Assembly (NCBI RefSeq): GCF_001613065.1
Contig: NZ_BDBQ01000086.1
Coordinates: 1-64,000 of the forward strand
Source: Nocardia miyunensis NBRC 108239
Lineage (GTDB): Bacteria > Actinomycetota > Actinomycetes > Mycobacteriales > Mycobacteriaceae
Direction of reading: 5' to 3'
Length of the DNA stretch: 64,000 nt
In this document: piece after piece, positions 7,675 to 16,016 of the stretch
Layout of the letters: every line of letters begins with the position of its first letter
Numbering within the stretch: the stretch's first letter is position 1
The notes under the pieces: model-generated
Databases searched by the model: none
The model's input: only the letters and a program-made list of their open reading frames with translations
Told to the model about the DNA's origin: nothing
Program-made: the position numbers and the translations under genes

Positions 7675-9318
7675 TCAGACCGCTGCGGCGCCTCCCTCCG
7701 CGGTCAGCAGGGCCGCCTCGGAGGCGCCGCCGCGGGATGGCGTCCGTCCGGTGCGCAGAGCGATGGCGAGCAGCACTGCCAGGACGGATGGTATGACGCC
7801 CACCGCGATGTAGGACAGGCTGTAGGCAGTGTCGGTGTAAACGCTCGGGATATTGCTGACGATCGTCTTACCCCCTTGGTTGGCGATCAGTTGGAAGGGG
7901 TGAGCGGCCGCGACCGCGGTGAACACGGCAGTGCCGACGGAGGTGCCGATGGCGCCGAAGACCGCCAGCATGCCGGCGCTGATTCCCTGACGTTCGGCGG
8001 GGACGGCGTCCATGAGCAGGTTGGGATTGGCGGCGTAATAGAACCCGAAGGCGATTCCGTACAGCACGCCGATGAACACCTGCTCCTGCCAGGTCGAGTG
8101 CCACTTGATCCACAGCGCGCAGGCGATCACCAGGAAGACGCCGCTGGTGATCAGCAGCAGGCGCGCGCCGAAGCGGCGGCACAGCCAGCCGCCGACAATG
8201 CCGAAGATCATGCCGAACAGCGCGGTCCACACGGTGATGTGCAGTGCCATCTGCAAGACCGAGAAGCCGTTGGCATAGCTGATGTCGCCCCGGAAGGTGA
8301 CGAACTTCTCCACCAGTGACGGTGGAACGTGCGCTTGGGCTGCCGCACCTGCCACGACCTGTGCCTCCAACTGCGGAGCCTTCGGCGTCTGGAACATGTA
8401 CGCGATGATGATGTTCAGCGTGCTGATGGTCAGGGTGATGAGGAATGCCACCGCCATCGGGATCGCGACTGCCCGCGACCGCAGCAGCGACAATTCGATC
8501 ATCGGCTCGGGCACCCGCAGTTCCCATGCGATGAACGCGGCGAGCAGAACCACACCCACGATGAGGTAGACCAGCGAGGTGGCGCGCACCCAGCCCCAGC
8601 TCGACCCCTCGCTGACGTACAGCAGGATCAGGCCGATGGAGCTGCCGAACAGTATCGCCCCGAGAATGTCGAGGCGTTGTTTGACCCGGAACGGTGACTC
8701 GGGCACGAAGATCATCACGAGCGGGGTTGTGACCGCGACGTAGATGATGAGGAACCAGAAGACCGACCGCCAGCTGTAGTGGTCGGTCAGTGCGCCGCAG
8801 ATGATGGGCGTGAGCACCGCGCCGATGCCGAACCCGGTCCCGATGACGCCGATCGCGACGGGGATCCATTTGCGCGGCAGGAGGTCGCGGACGAGGCCGT
8901 ACTCGACCGCGGTCAGAGCCCAGGACGCGCCGCCCAGGGCACGCCCGACCAGGAACAGCGGCCAGCTCGAGGTGAATACGCACAGCAGGGCGCCGATCAG
9001 GAACAGCAAGCCGCACAACAGGGTCAGGCGCTTCTTGCCGATCAGGTCGCCGAGCTTGCCGAGTAGCGCCATGGTGGCGCCGCCCGCGATGCCGACGATC
9101 GTGACTGCCCAGGTCACGCCGGCTCCCGCACCGGGGAAGGACGCTGCGAATTTCGGCACGATGATCGAGACCATGCCGAGCTGCATCGGCGCAATCTCCG
9201 AGTACAGCACCAGTGCGACGAGGATTGCGACGAGGCGACCCCAGTGTGCGGAGTCGATTCGGCCCGCGTCCTCCGCTGCCGTTGGCTGTGAATGTTGGAT
9301 GTCGGTTGGTTCAGCCAC
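7675..9318 (-). CDS. MFS transporter, DHA2-like (14 TM)
   Basis: A 547-residue membrane protein with about fourteen hydrophobic segments. The MFS motif A analogue is GKLGDLIGKKRLTLL between TM2 and TM3, and motif C-like GIGAVLTPIICG lies in TM5. A hydrophilic loop of about 45 residues (FQTPKAPQLEAQ to GDISYANG) follows the central segments. DHA2 proteins are proton-driven exporters of drugs or cell-envelope compounds. Start is GTG with AGGT upstream. Two very short coupled ORFs lie upstream on the same strand, but no regulator is adjacent. Substrate unknown. Confidence 0.88.
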   Translation of the reverse strand: MAEPTDIQHSQPTAAEDAGRIDSAHWGRLVAILVALVLYSEIAPMQLGMVSIIVPKFAASFPGAGAGVTWAVTIVGIAGGATMALLGKLGDLIGKKRLTLLCGLLFLIGALLCVFTSSWPLFLVGRALGGASWALTAVEYGLVRDLLPRKWIPVAIGVIGTGFGIGAVLTPIICGALTDHYSWRSVFWFLIIYVAVTTPLVMIFVPESPFRVKQRLDILGAILFGSSIGLILLYVSEGSSWGWVRATSLVYLIVGVVLLAAFIAWELRVPEPMIELSLLRSRAVAIPMAVAFLITLTISTLNIIIAYMFQTPKAPQLEAQVVAGAAAQAHVPPSLVEKFVTFRGDISYANGFSVLQMALHITVWTALFGMIFGIVGGWLCRRFGARLLLITSGVFLVIACALWIKWHSTWQEQVFIGVLYGIAFGFYYAANPNLLMDAVPAERQGISAGMLAVFGAIGTSVGTAVFTAVAAAHPFQLIANQGGKTIVSNIPSVYTDTAYSLSYIAVGVIPSVLAVLLAIALRTGRTPSRGGASEAALLTAEGGAAAV

Positions 9319-9494
9319 GATGTGTTACCTGCTAGCTACTTCGATGAGATTCGGGTTCAAGGGTGGATCGGATACTGAAGGCCATGGCTGCCGGGCCGCT
9401 TGTGCGCCCCTTCGGCTAGCCATGATGGGCCGCCTGCTCCTTTCTGGCAGGGGCGAGCCGTGGGTGGGATGCTCGAGGTCGGTCGCTTGCGGAG

Positions 9495-9683
9495 TCAGGC
9501 GTCGGCGTATATCTGTGTGCCGGGCGAATTACGGGCTATCGATTCGAGGGAGTGCGGGGCGCCCGGGACGGTGTCGCCCCTGGCTGCGGCGAGTCCGGCG
9601 GCGTAGTCGCAGCGGGTGGAGCCGATATCCGCAACGCGATCGCTTCCCGTGTGACGCCGGGCGGTGCCGCGCGGAGCTCTCAT
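9495..9683 (-). CDS. Putative small protein (62 aa), coupled to upstream ORF
   Basis: The frame starts MRAPRGTARRH and ends SPGTQIYADA. Its ATG shares a base with the stop of the 39-residue frame upstream (TGATG), a common translational-coupling arrangement, and roughly three quarters of its codons end in G or C by hand count. The N-terminal third is Arg-rich, the rest is neutral with one Cys. I recognise no family. It could be a peptide, a decayed gene end or chance; the coupling is the main argument for reality. Confidence 0.35.
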   Translation of the reverse strand: MRAPRGTARRHTGSDRVADIGSTRCDYAAGLAAARGDTVPGAPHSLESIARNSPGTQIYADA

Positions 9684-9802
9684 CAGTGCGGTGGCCTTTC
9701 GGAGGATCGTCCGGCGTACTGGACTGCCGACAGCCGGGTTGGGGTGAGAACCGGCAGGCGGGCGTAGCTCGGGGTGCAACTGTGCGACGCAGACGCTTGC
9801 AT
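9683..9802 (-). CDS. Putative small peptide (39 aa)
   Basis: A short frame beginning MQASASHSCTPSYARLPV, preceded by AGGAG with suitable spacing. It overlaps the next small frame by TGATG. It could be a leader peptide controlling downstream translation, since an MFS exporter follows on the same strand about 0.4 kb on. No homologue is known to me, and the stretch from 9319 to 9494 between the pair and the transporter holds nothing I can identify. Confidence 0.35.
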   Translation of the reverse strand: MQASASHSCTPSYARLPVLTPTRLSAVQYAGRSSERPPH

Positions 9803-9985
9803 GGGTGTCTCTCCTAGTCCGCAGTGAGACGGTCTGTCCTGGATTTGCCCGGTGGGCGAACCGATCATAAGGCTTTTGAGAACGGGATTACCGTGAAATG
9901 AGAATCTAAGTCCAGGCCTCCAGCTGGGGCGTACAACCACGAGCCCGAGCGGCTGAGCGCACCGCGACCCTTTCATTTTTTAATC

Positions 9986-10002
9986 GGGACATCTAATATC
10001 CC
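9986..10002. promoter_or_regulatory. Rrf2 operator-like site upstream of the Rrf2 gene
   Basis: GGGACAT-CTA-ATATCCC is a near-perfect palindrome (one mismatch), 4 bp before the Rrf2 start codon. The same element, GGACAT-CTC-ATGTCC, precedes the NADH dehydrogenase gene. Two matching palindromes in front of regulator and neighbour strongly suggest autoregulation and shared control. Confidence 0.7.
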
Positions 10003-10006
10003 TATT

Positions 10007-10486
10007 ATGAAGATGGGTGAGGGCGTCGAGTGGAGCTTGCACTGTTGTGTGACCCTGGGTTGGTTGCAGGAGCAGGGCCCGGTGTCGATCGCGCGGCTGG
10101 CGAGCTGGTTCGACCTGCCGGTGGAATACCTGAAGAAGCGTTTGCAGGCATTGGTCCGCGCCGGGATCTTGACCTCCACCCCGGGGGTGCGGGGCGGTTT
10201 GAGCCTGGCTCGCCCGCCCGAGCGGATCACGCTCCTGGAGGTGGTGACGGCCATCGAGGGGGGTGTGGATCCGTTCCGCTGCACCGAGATTCGCCAGCGT
10301 GGGATCAGCGGCGCATCGGCGGTCGAAAAGTTCTCCCGCCCGTGCGGTATCGCAGTGGCGATGCGGCGGGCGGAACTCGCATGGCGGCGTGAACTCGCCG
10401 CACAGACCATCGCGGATCTGATGGCGGGCGCACCCGCGAGTTCGGTGGCGCGCACCCGGCGGGGATTCGAAAGCATGAACCTCTAG
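10007..10486 (+). CDS. Rrf2 family transcriptional regulator
   Basis: A 159-residue winged-helix protein of the Rrf2 family (IscR, NsrR, CymR and redox-sensing relatives). VSIARLASWFDLPVEYLKK is the helix-turn-helix, LTSTPGVRGGLSLARP the wing, and ITLLEVVTAIEG the dimerisation-helix start. Cysteines occur in FRCTEIRQRG and RPCGIAVAM, but the three closely spaced Cys of Fe-S-binding IscR/NsrR are not all present, so a cluster is uncertain. The gene is followed on the same strand by a type II NADH dehydrogenase with a matching operator, so it probably senses redox or respiratory state. Confidence 0.88.
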   Translation: MKMGEGVEWSLHCCVTLGWLQEQGPVSIARLASWFDLPVEYLKKRLQALVRAGILTSTPGVRGGLSLARPPERITLLEVVTAIEGGVDPFRCTEIRQRGISGASAVEKFSRPCGIAVAMRRAELAWRRELAAQTIADLMAGAPASSVARTRRGFESMNL

Positions 10487-10532
10487 CTGATCGGAGCATT
10501 CGCCGGTGATCGCCGCCGTCTGCAAATAAAGA

Positions 10533-10547
10533 GGACATCTCATGTCC
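10533..10547. promoter_or_regulatory. Rrf2 operator-like palindrome upstream of NADH dehydrogenase
   Basis: GGACAT-CTC-ATGTCC is perfect, in an A-rich promoter-like stretch 24 bp before the GTG start of the dehydrogenase gene. It matches the site before the Rrf2 gene in 14 of 15 core positions. Confidence 0.72.
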
Positions 10548-10570
10548 CTAATAGCTGAAAGGAGGACGCA

Positions 10571-11797
10571 GTGTCCAAGATTCTCGTAGTGGGCGGCGGT
10601 TTCGCCGGCGTCTGGAGTGCGGCGAGCGCGGTGCGACTGGTCCGCGCGCACGGTGCCCAACGTGACGTGTCGGTCACCGTTGTCGCACCCGGTGACGACT
10701 TGGTGATCCGTCCGCGGCTGTATGAGGCCGACCCGGATCGCATGCGCGTGTCGCTGGATCGAATTCTGGGTCCCGTCGGCGTGCGCCGGATGGCCGCGGT
10801 CGTCACCGGCATCGATACCGACCGGCGAACGGTCACCGGCGTCGGGTCCGACGGCCGCGGCATCCAATCCGATTACGACAGACTGATTCTCGCCACCGGG
10901 AGCCAGCTGACGCGACCGCGGCTGCCGGGCGCCGAGCTGATGCACGACGTGGATACCTTGCCCGCCGCGGCGGCGCTCGACGCGCACCTGCACCGGCTGC
11001 CGGAAATCCCTTCCGGGGAAGGGCGTTTCACCGTGGTCGTCGTCGGCGCCGGCTTCACCGGCCTGGAGATCGCCACCGAACTGGTGGACCGGCTTCGGCC
11101 GATCGCCGAGAGCGCGCCGGGCGAGGGCAGCCGAATCGTGCTGGTCGAGCGGAACGACGAGATCGGACCCGAACTCGGTCCTGGCCCCCGCCCGCACATT
11201 CTGGCGGTTCTCGCGAAACTCGGTGTGGAACAACGGCTCGGAGTGAGCGTCGCCGCCGTGGATCCGCGCGGGGTCACCCTGTCCGACGGCAGCCGGATTG
11301 CCGCTGCCACCGTGGTCTGGACCGCCGGAGTGCAGGCCAGCCCACTCACCGCCGACATCCCTGGAACCCGGGATCGGCTGGGGCGCATTCGCGTCGACGA
11401 TTATCTGCGAGCGCGCGGTGCGCCCGGCGTATACGCCGCCGGCGATACCGCCGCGACGGCCGTCAACGATGACACCAGAGTTCTGCAGTGCTGCCAGCAT
11501 GCCCTGCAACTGGGCAAATACGCCGGTCACAACGCCGCTGCCGAGGTGCTCGGCCTCCCGCTCGTCCCGTTCGTGGCCGAACCGTACGTCACCTGCCTGG
11601 ATCTCGGTTCCACCGAAGCCATGTTCAGCAATGGCTGGGACCGTCGGGTGGTCGCCACGGGAGCTGCCGCAAAGGCACGCAAGCGCAGGGTCAACGAGCT
11701 GTTCATCTACCCGCCGGTCAACGACCCCGACGAACTGTTGCGCCAGGCCGACTATCGGTTCTCCGTGCGCCAACTCGGCCAGCCGCAGATGGCCTGA
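10571..11797 (+). CDS. Type II NADH dehydrogenase-like FAD/NAD(P) oxidoreductase
   Basis: A 408-residue pyridine nucleotide-disulphide oxidoreductase-fold protein. The N-terminal FAD site is ILVVGGGFAGVWSA; the second dinucleotide site is VVVVGAGFTGLEIATEL at about residues 155-171; GVYAAGDTA near residue 292 is the FAD-binding GD motif. These resemble single-subunit NADH:quinone dehydrogenases, which pass electrons from NADH to menaquinone without pumping protons. The C-terminal region has no clear membrane helix, so it may be peripheral or reduce another acceptor. GTG follows AAAGGAGG. The upstream palindrome ties it to the adjacent Rrf2 regulator. Confidence 0.82.
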   Translation: MSKILVVGGGFAGVWSAASAVRLVRAHGAQRDVSVTVVAPGDDLVIRPRLYEADPDRMRVSLDRILGPVGVRRMAAVVTGIDTDRRTVTGVGSDGRGIQSDYDRLILATGSQLTRPRLPGAELMHDVDTLPAAAALDAHLHRLPEIPSGEGRFTVVVVGAGFTGLEIATELVDRLRPIAESAPGEGSRIVLVERNDEIGPELGPGPRPHILAVLAKLGVEQRLGVSVAAVDPRGVTLSDGSRIAAATVVWTAGVQASPLTADIPGTRDRLGRIRVDDYLRARGAPGVYAAGDTAATAVNDDTRVLQCCQHALQLGKYAGHNAAAEVLGLPLVPFVAEPYVTCLDLGSTEAMFSNGWDRRVVATGAAAKARKRRVNELFIYPPVNDPDELLRQADYRFSVRQLGQPQMA

Positions 11798-11846
11798 TTC
11801 GGGCGGTCATATTGCGGCAAAGGCGTTCGGAGACAGAGTGATTGGC

Positions 11847-11864
11847 CCGGCTGGCACCAGCCGG
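11847..11864. terminator. Candidate bidirectional terminator hairpin
   Basis: CCGGCTGG-CA-CCAGCCGG forms an 8-bp GC-rich stem between two convergent genes. There is no T-run, as is common in actinomycetes, so the call rests on position and stem strength. Confidence 0.5.
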
Positions 11865-11905
11865 ACTCACCCTCGGCTGCCCAGCCCGCCCCACGGCGCT
11901 CGACT

Positions 11906-12376
11906 TCAGTTGTTCGGGACGTCGAGAGTCGGCGGGTGTGATCCGCCGGTGATGGTCAGGTCCTCGAACCGCACCGGCATTCGGCACGCCGAGCAGACCG
12001 TCCCCACCTCGAGCTGGTCGCCGCATCGGTGGGTGAACTCGACGGTCTGCTCACCGTCGCGACACCAGCGGTCGCCCCACTGCTTCAGGGCCAGCAGGAT
12101 CGGCATCAGATCACGCCCGGAGTCGGTGAGCAGGTATTCCTCGCGGGGTGGGCGTTCGCTGTATCGGCGACGCTCCACGACGCCCGTGTCGCACAGCATG
12201 GACAGCCTGTTCGACAACACGCTGCGTGGTGCGCCCAGCTGTGCGACGAGGTCCACGAAACGGCGGTTTCCGTAGAACAACTCACGCGCGATCTCCAGCG
12301 TGTACCGGCCGCCCAGGACGGTCAGGGCATCGGTAACGGAACATTCTCGAGGGGTCGGTTTCAATGATGGACTCAC
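11906..12376 (-). CDS. HxlR family transcriptional regulator
   Basis: A 156-residue winged-helix regulator. PRECSVTDALTVLGGRYTLE is the HxlR N-terminal signature with its redox-reactive Cys; RFVDLVAQLGAPRSVLSNRL is the recognition region; RPPREEYLLTDSGRDLMPIL is the wing and dimer helix. Unlike many HxlR proteins it extends into a Cys-containing tail (HRCGD, VCSACRM) that could bind zinc. GTG 12376 is preferred: an ATG eleven codons upstream would leave only 28 bp for two divergent promoters. It probably controls the adjacent SnoaL and metallo-beta-lactamase genes. Confidence 0.87.
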   Translation of the reverse strand: MSPSLKPTPRECSVTDALTVLGGRYTLEIARELFYGNRRFVDLVAQLGAPRSVLSNRLSMLCDTGVVERRRYSERPPREEYLLTDSGRDLMPILLALKQWGDRWCRDGEQTVEFTHRCGDQLEVGTVCSACRMPVRFEDLTITGGSHPPTLDVPNN

Positions 12377-12437
12377 CTTGTTAGAGTAACGACAACACTC
12401 AGTCCACATTCCGGACCGACTAGAAGGGATAAGCGTC

Positions 12438-13025
12438 ATGACCACCGCTCAGAGCGTGCATGAGACCAATCGCATTGTCCGGCGTGTGCTGACCGACGGG
12501 CAGTACGTCGTCAACCACTCGCTGGTCACCGGCGACAGCGGGCCAACCGCGGTCCGTTTCGATTTGTGGCGTATCGACACCGGCGAGATCGTTGAGCACT
12601 GGGCCGACGAGGAACCGTGGGCGCCGGAGACCGCCAACGGTCATACGCAGATCGACGGTGTGCAGGCCATCGACCAGAGCAAGGACACCGAGGCAACCCG
12701 CGGGGTCGCCACCGCCACGGTGCAGGCGATCCTCGTGGGCGGGGACGTCTCGAAAGTCGACGAATACCTGGCAGAGTCCTACGTACAGCACAATCCGCGG
12801 TTCGCCGACGGTTCCAGCGGGCTACTCGCGGCGCTCGGCGCGCTCGCTGCGCAGGGCATCACGATGAAGTACGACGGGATCGAGCAGGTCGTTGCCGAAG
12901 GGGACTTCGCCTACGTCCGCTCGGAGGGTGCGTTCGGCGGGGAGCCCTACATCTTTCACGATCTGTTCCGCGTCGCCGACGGACGCTGCGCCGAACACTG
13001 GGACGTGATGGTCCCCCGGCAGTAG
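12438..13025 (+). CDS. SnoaL-like (NTF2-fold) protein, partial duplication
   Basis: A 195-residue protein ending in one full SnoaL-like domain (about residues 80-195: YVQHNPRFADG, then FRVADGRCAEHWDVM). The first 60 residues repeat the C-terminal half of the same fold (VVNHSLVTGD, then FDLWRIDTGEIVEHWAD) without its first helices, so the protein is one and a half domains long. Two-domain SnoaL proteins of about 250 residues exist, and this may be one that lost its start. ATG follows GAAGGGA. It is divergent from HxlR and followed by a metallo-beta-lactamase gene, probably one operon. Reaction unknown. Confidence 0.78.
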   Translation: MTTAQSVHETNRIVRRVLTDGQYVVNHSLVTGDSGPTAVRFDLWRIDTGEIVEHWADEEPWAPETANGHTQIDGVQAIDQSKDTEATRGVATATVQAILVGGDVSKVDEYLAESYVQHNPRFADGSSGLLAALGALAAQGITMKYDGIEQVVAEGDFAYVRSEGAFGGEPYIFHDLFRVADGRCAEHWDVMVPRQ

Positions 13026-13057
13026 CCGCCGACCTTCGACCGATCAAGGAAACCGTG

Positions 13058-13897
13058 ATGGCAACCAACCTGAGTTATGACGTACTGATCGCCGACCCCA
13101 TCCCGCAAAACGTCGATGCGCTCGTTCCCAACGGGGATCACTACATGTGGTCACCACAATCGACCACCCTGATCTTCGGTGAGCACCAAGCCGTCTTGGT
13201 CGATCCGCCCTTCACCACAAAACAGGTGCATGACGTGATCGACTGGGTGCGTTCCAGCGGTAGGAACCTTACGCATATCTACATCACGCACGGACACGGC
13301 GACCACTGGTTCACCGCCGGAGTGCTGGCAGATCGATTCCACGCGCGAGTCGTCGCCACCGCGGGGACCATTGAGCTGATGCACCGTGAGGTGGCGAACC
13401 GGGAAGCGCTGTGGGACAAACTGTTCCCCGGCCAGATTCCGGCGGCCGAAGTTACCGCGACGCCCCCCGAAGACAACCACATCACGTTGGAGGGGCACTC
13501 ACTGTGGGCTGTCGAGGTCGGCCACAGCGACACCGACGACACCACGGTGCTGCACGTACCGTCCCTGGACCTGGTCGTAGGTGGCGACGTCATCTACAAC
13601 GGCGTGCACCAATACCTGGCCGAATCAGCCGGCGGCGGCCTCCGGAAATGGCTCGAGGCGGTCGACGTCGTCGAGTCGCTCGAACCACTGCGGATCGTCG
13701 CCGGACACAAGGACAGGAACCTGGACGACGCGGGTCCCCGGGCGATCACGCAAACCAGGGACTACCTGCGCAGCGCTGAAGAACTCCGCGCCGGCTGCGG
13801 CACCGCGCGCGAATTCTTCAGCGCGATGAGCGAACGCTATCCCACCAGACTCAACCCCACGGCGCTGTGGATGGGGGCGACCGCACTCTATCGATGA
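13058..13897 (+). CDS. Metallo-beta-lactamase fold hydrolase
   Basis: A 279-residue MBL-fold enzyme. The metal motif HxHxDH is THGHGDHWF at about residues 73-81; further ligands are H in VEVGHSDTDD, D in VVGGDVIYNG and H in IVAGHKD. There is no signal peptide, so it acts in the cytoplasm. The ATG follows AAGGAAACC and lies 32 bp after the SnoaL-like gene, suggesting co-transcription under HxlR control. Family members hydrolyse lactones, thioesters and many other bonds; the substrate cannot be inferred. Confidence 0.88.
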   Translation: MATNLSYDVLIADPIPQNVDALVPNGDHYMWSPQSTTLIFGEHQAVLVDPPFTTKQVHDVIDWVRSSGRNLTHIYITHGHGDHWFTAGVLADRFHARVVATAGTIELMHREVANREALWDKLFPGQIPAAEVTATPPEDNHITLEGHSLWAVEVGHSDTDDTTVLHVPSLDLVVGGDVIYNGVHQYLAESAGGGLRKWLEAVDVVESLEPLRIVAGHKDRNLDDAGPRAITQTRDYLRSAEELRAGCGTAREFFSAMSERYPTRLNPTALWMGATALYR

Positions 13898-13969
13898 ACC
13901 AATCAGGGCTTGGCCCAGCATGTTCCACTCGTGCAGCTCGGTCAGCCGCGGATGTACTGATTCGGTTGG

Positions 13970-14332
13970 TCAGCTCAGCGGGGTCATCCACGGGACTGCG
14001 TTGTGGGCGAAGCTCTGTCTGACCGGTACCAGGTTCGCATGATCGTCCAAGGCTGTGATCGTGACGCCTACCAAGCCGGTTTCATCTCCCTTGGACGCGA
14101 CCGAGGAACCGCACTTCGGGCAGAACCCTCGGCAGATCCGCGGGAAGGTCTCGAACCAGGTCGGTTCCCCACCCGGACCGGTCCACGCGAATCCTTCCTC
14201 CTGGAAGGACACCCACGACATCACCGGGGCGCCGGAAAGTTTCTGGCAGTGCTCGCACGAGCACAGGTGAGGGAAGTCCGGGTCGCCGGTCGCGGAGAAC
14301 CGGATATTGCCGCAGAGACAGCCGCCGTTCAC
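13970..14332 (-). CDS. GFA family zinc-binding protein
   Basis: A 120-residue protein of the Gfa (glutathione-dependent formaldehyde-activating) superfamily. Its cysteines form the family pattern: GGCLCG, CSCEHCQ and CPKCGSS, which bind two zinc ions. GTG 14332 directly after AAGGAG gives the usual length; longer starts would only add a low-complexity arginine stretch. Most bacterial members do not act on formaldehyde and their roles are unknown. It is convergent with the metallo-beta-lactamase gene and divergent from the M20 hydrolase. Confidence 0.85.
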   Translation of the reverse strand: MNGGCLCGNIRFSATGDPDFPHLCSCEHCQKLSGAPVMSWVSFQEEGFAWTGPGGEPTWFETFPRICRGFCPKCGSSVASKGDETGLVGVTITALDDHANLVPVRQSFAHNAVPWMTPLS

Positions 14333-14583
14333 ATCGCTCCTTCTTGCTGGAAGCCAGGTCGTTTCATCCGATGTCGCGCGTTGCCGATCAATGACGCCCG
14401 ACGCTCGGCAAGGCCGTCGCCGTCGCGGCACCGAGCAGGCATGGTCACTCTGTCACAGCGCGACGACGAGTTCGCTTGCGCAGCGCGGAGAAGGGGCCGG
14501 AAACGTTATGTGGCCCGGCCGCGAGCGGGGGCGTGTACTGCTCGGTACAGTCGGCGTGACCGACCCGTCGGAAGGAGTCAGGT

Positions 14584-15816
14584 ATGGCAGCGTTGCCGTG
14601 GGATCGTAGTCCAGGGCTGCGGGAAGAACTCGCCGATTTCTATCGTGACCTGCACCGGCACCCGGAGTTGTCGTTGCAGGAATTCCGGACCGCGCAACGG
14701 GTTGCCGAGGCGCTCGCTCCGCTGAAGTTCGAGGTGACCACCGGGGTCGGCGGTACCGGGGTGGTCGGGGTGCTGCGGAACGGGGACGGGCCGGTGGTGC
14801 TGATGCGGGCCGATTTCGACGCGTTGCCGGTGGCGGAGAAGACCGGTCTGCCGTATGCGAGTTCGGTTCGGGCGCAGGATCAATCGGGTGTGGAGGTCCC
14901 GGTGATGCACGCCTGCGGTCACGATATGCACGCCACCTGTCTGATCGGTGCGGCCGCACTGCTGGCGAATTCGACCGCCGAGTGGTCGGGGACCGTGGTG
15001 GCGGTGTTCCAACCGGCGGAGGAACTGGCCTGCGGCGCGCGAAATATGGTGGCGGACGGGCTGTTCGAGCGATTTCCGAAACCGGACATCGTGCTGGCGC
15101 AACACGTCGGCCCGCTACCGGCCGGGATGATCGGCTACGGCAGCGGTCCGGTCATGGCCGGTATGGATGGGGTGCAGGTGACGCTGTATGGCCGCGGCGG
15201 GCACGGATCCCGGCCCGAGGCCGCGATCGATACCGTCCTGATGGCCGCGAACGTGGTGACCCGGTTGCAGGGCGTCGTCTCGCGCGAGGTCCCGCCCGCG
15301 GCGACCGCGGTGGTGACGGTCGGCCGCCTACAGGCGGGCACCAAGGACAACATCATCCCGGACACCGCCGAACTCGGCATCAATATCCGCACCTATGACG
15401 AGAAGATCCGCGCCCTGGTCCGCGCCGCCATCGAACGCATCGTGCGCGCGGAGGCCACGGCGTCGGGAGCCGAGCGCGAACCGGACTTCGACTGGAATAT
15501 CAGCGCCCCCGTCCTGGTGAACGACCCGGATGCGACCACCGCGACGGTCGCGGCCCTCACCGAACATTTCGGCGAACAGCGCATACTGCCCATACCCCAG
15601 GTGAATGCCAGCGAGGATGCGGGCGTCCTCGGTGAGTCCGCGGGCGTGCCGAGCGTCTATTGGTTCTGGGGCGGAATAAATTACGCGGGCCGAGATCTGG
15701 ATCAGGTACCCGCCAACCACTCACCCGAATTCGCCCCGGAGATCGAGCCCACCCTCACCACGGGAGTCGAGGCGCTGGTGGTGGCAGCTCGTAGGTGGCT
15801 GGAGCACACTGCCTGA
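14584..15816 (+). CDS. M20D family amidohydrolase/peptidase
   Basis: A 410-residue metal hydrolase similar to hippurate, N-acyl amino acid and IAA-amino acid hydrolases. Metal and catalytic residues are visible: D in VLMRADFDALP, the MHACGHDMH motif, the paired glutamates in PAEELACGA, H in VLAQHVGPL and the late H in VPANHSPEF. The dimerisation domain lies between about residues 185 and 300 (GRGGHGSRPEAAID). There is no secretion signal. GGAAGGAG precedes the ATG. It stands alone, so the natural amide is open. Confidence 0.88.
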   Translation: MAALPWDRSPGLREELADFYRDLHRHPELSLQEFRTAQRVAEALAPLKFEVTTGVGGTGVVGVLRNGDGPVVLMRADFDALPVAEKTGLPYASSVRAQDQSGVEVPVMHACGHDMHATCLIGAAALLANSTAEWSGTVVAVFQPAEELACGARNMVADGLFERFPKPDIVLAQHVGPLPAGMIGYGSGPVMAGMDGVQVTLYGRGGHGSRPEAAIDTVLMAANVVTRLQGVVSREVPPAATAVVTVGRLQAGTKDNIIPDTAELGINIRTYDEKIRALVRAAIERIVRAEATASGAEREPDFDWNISAPVLVNDPDATTATVAALTEHFGEQRILPIPQVNASEDAGVLGESAGVPSVYWFWGGINYAGRDLDQVPANHSPEFAPEIEPTLTTGVEALVVAARRWLEHTA

Positions 15817-15863
15817 ACGGGGTTGCGTCTTCCCGTCGCTCAGCCGACGTGCCTGGGAGTTGA

Positions 15864-15884
15864 CGCGCTGGAAACTCCAGCGCG
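15864..15884. terminator. Candidate bidirectional terminator hairpin
   Basis: CGCGCTGGA-AAC-TCCAGCGCG is a perfect 9-bp stem with a 3-nt loop, lying between the M20 hydrolase gene and the convergent aldehyde dehydrogenase gene. No T-tract follows on either strand. Confidence 0.55.
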
Positions 15885-16016
15885 GCGGGATTGGATACAG
15901 CTCGTGAACAGGTTTCGGCGAGAATGGGTTTCGCGCGTCTCGAGCGCCGAATGCACAGTTGGCGTGAGTATTGCGGGACGTACACATCGTATCGGTGCGC
16001 CCGGTGAGGTAACGGA

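Noticed and set aside
9495..9683. Reading SPGTQIYADA as a lasso peptide core starting at Gly with Asp at position 7
   Set aside because: The core would have no tail and no lasso cyclase, protease or recognition protein gene is nearby.
9980..11773. A 597-codon open frame on the minus strand opposite the Rrf2 and NADH dehydrogenase genes
   Set aside because: It has no recognisable motif and is the mirror of two genes with clear signatures; high GC content opens such frames.
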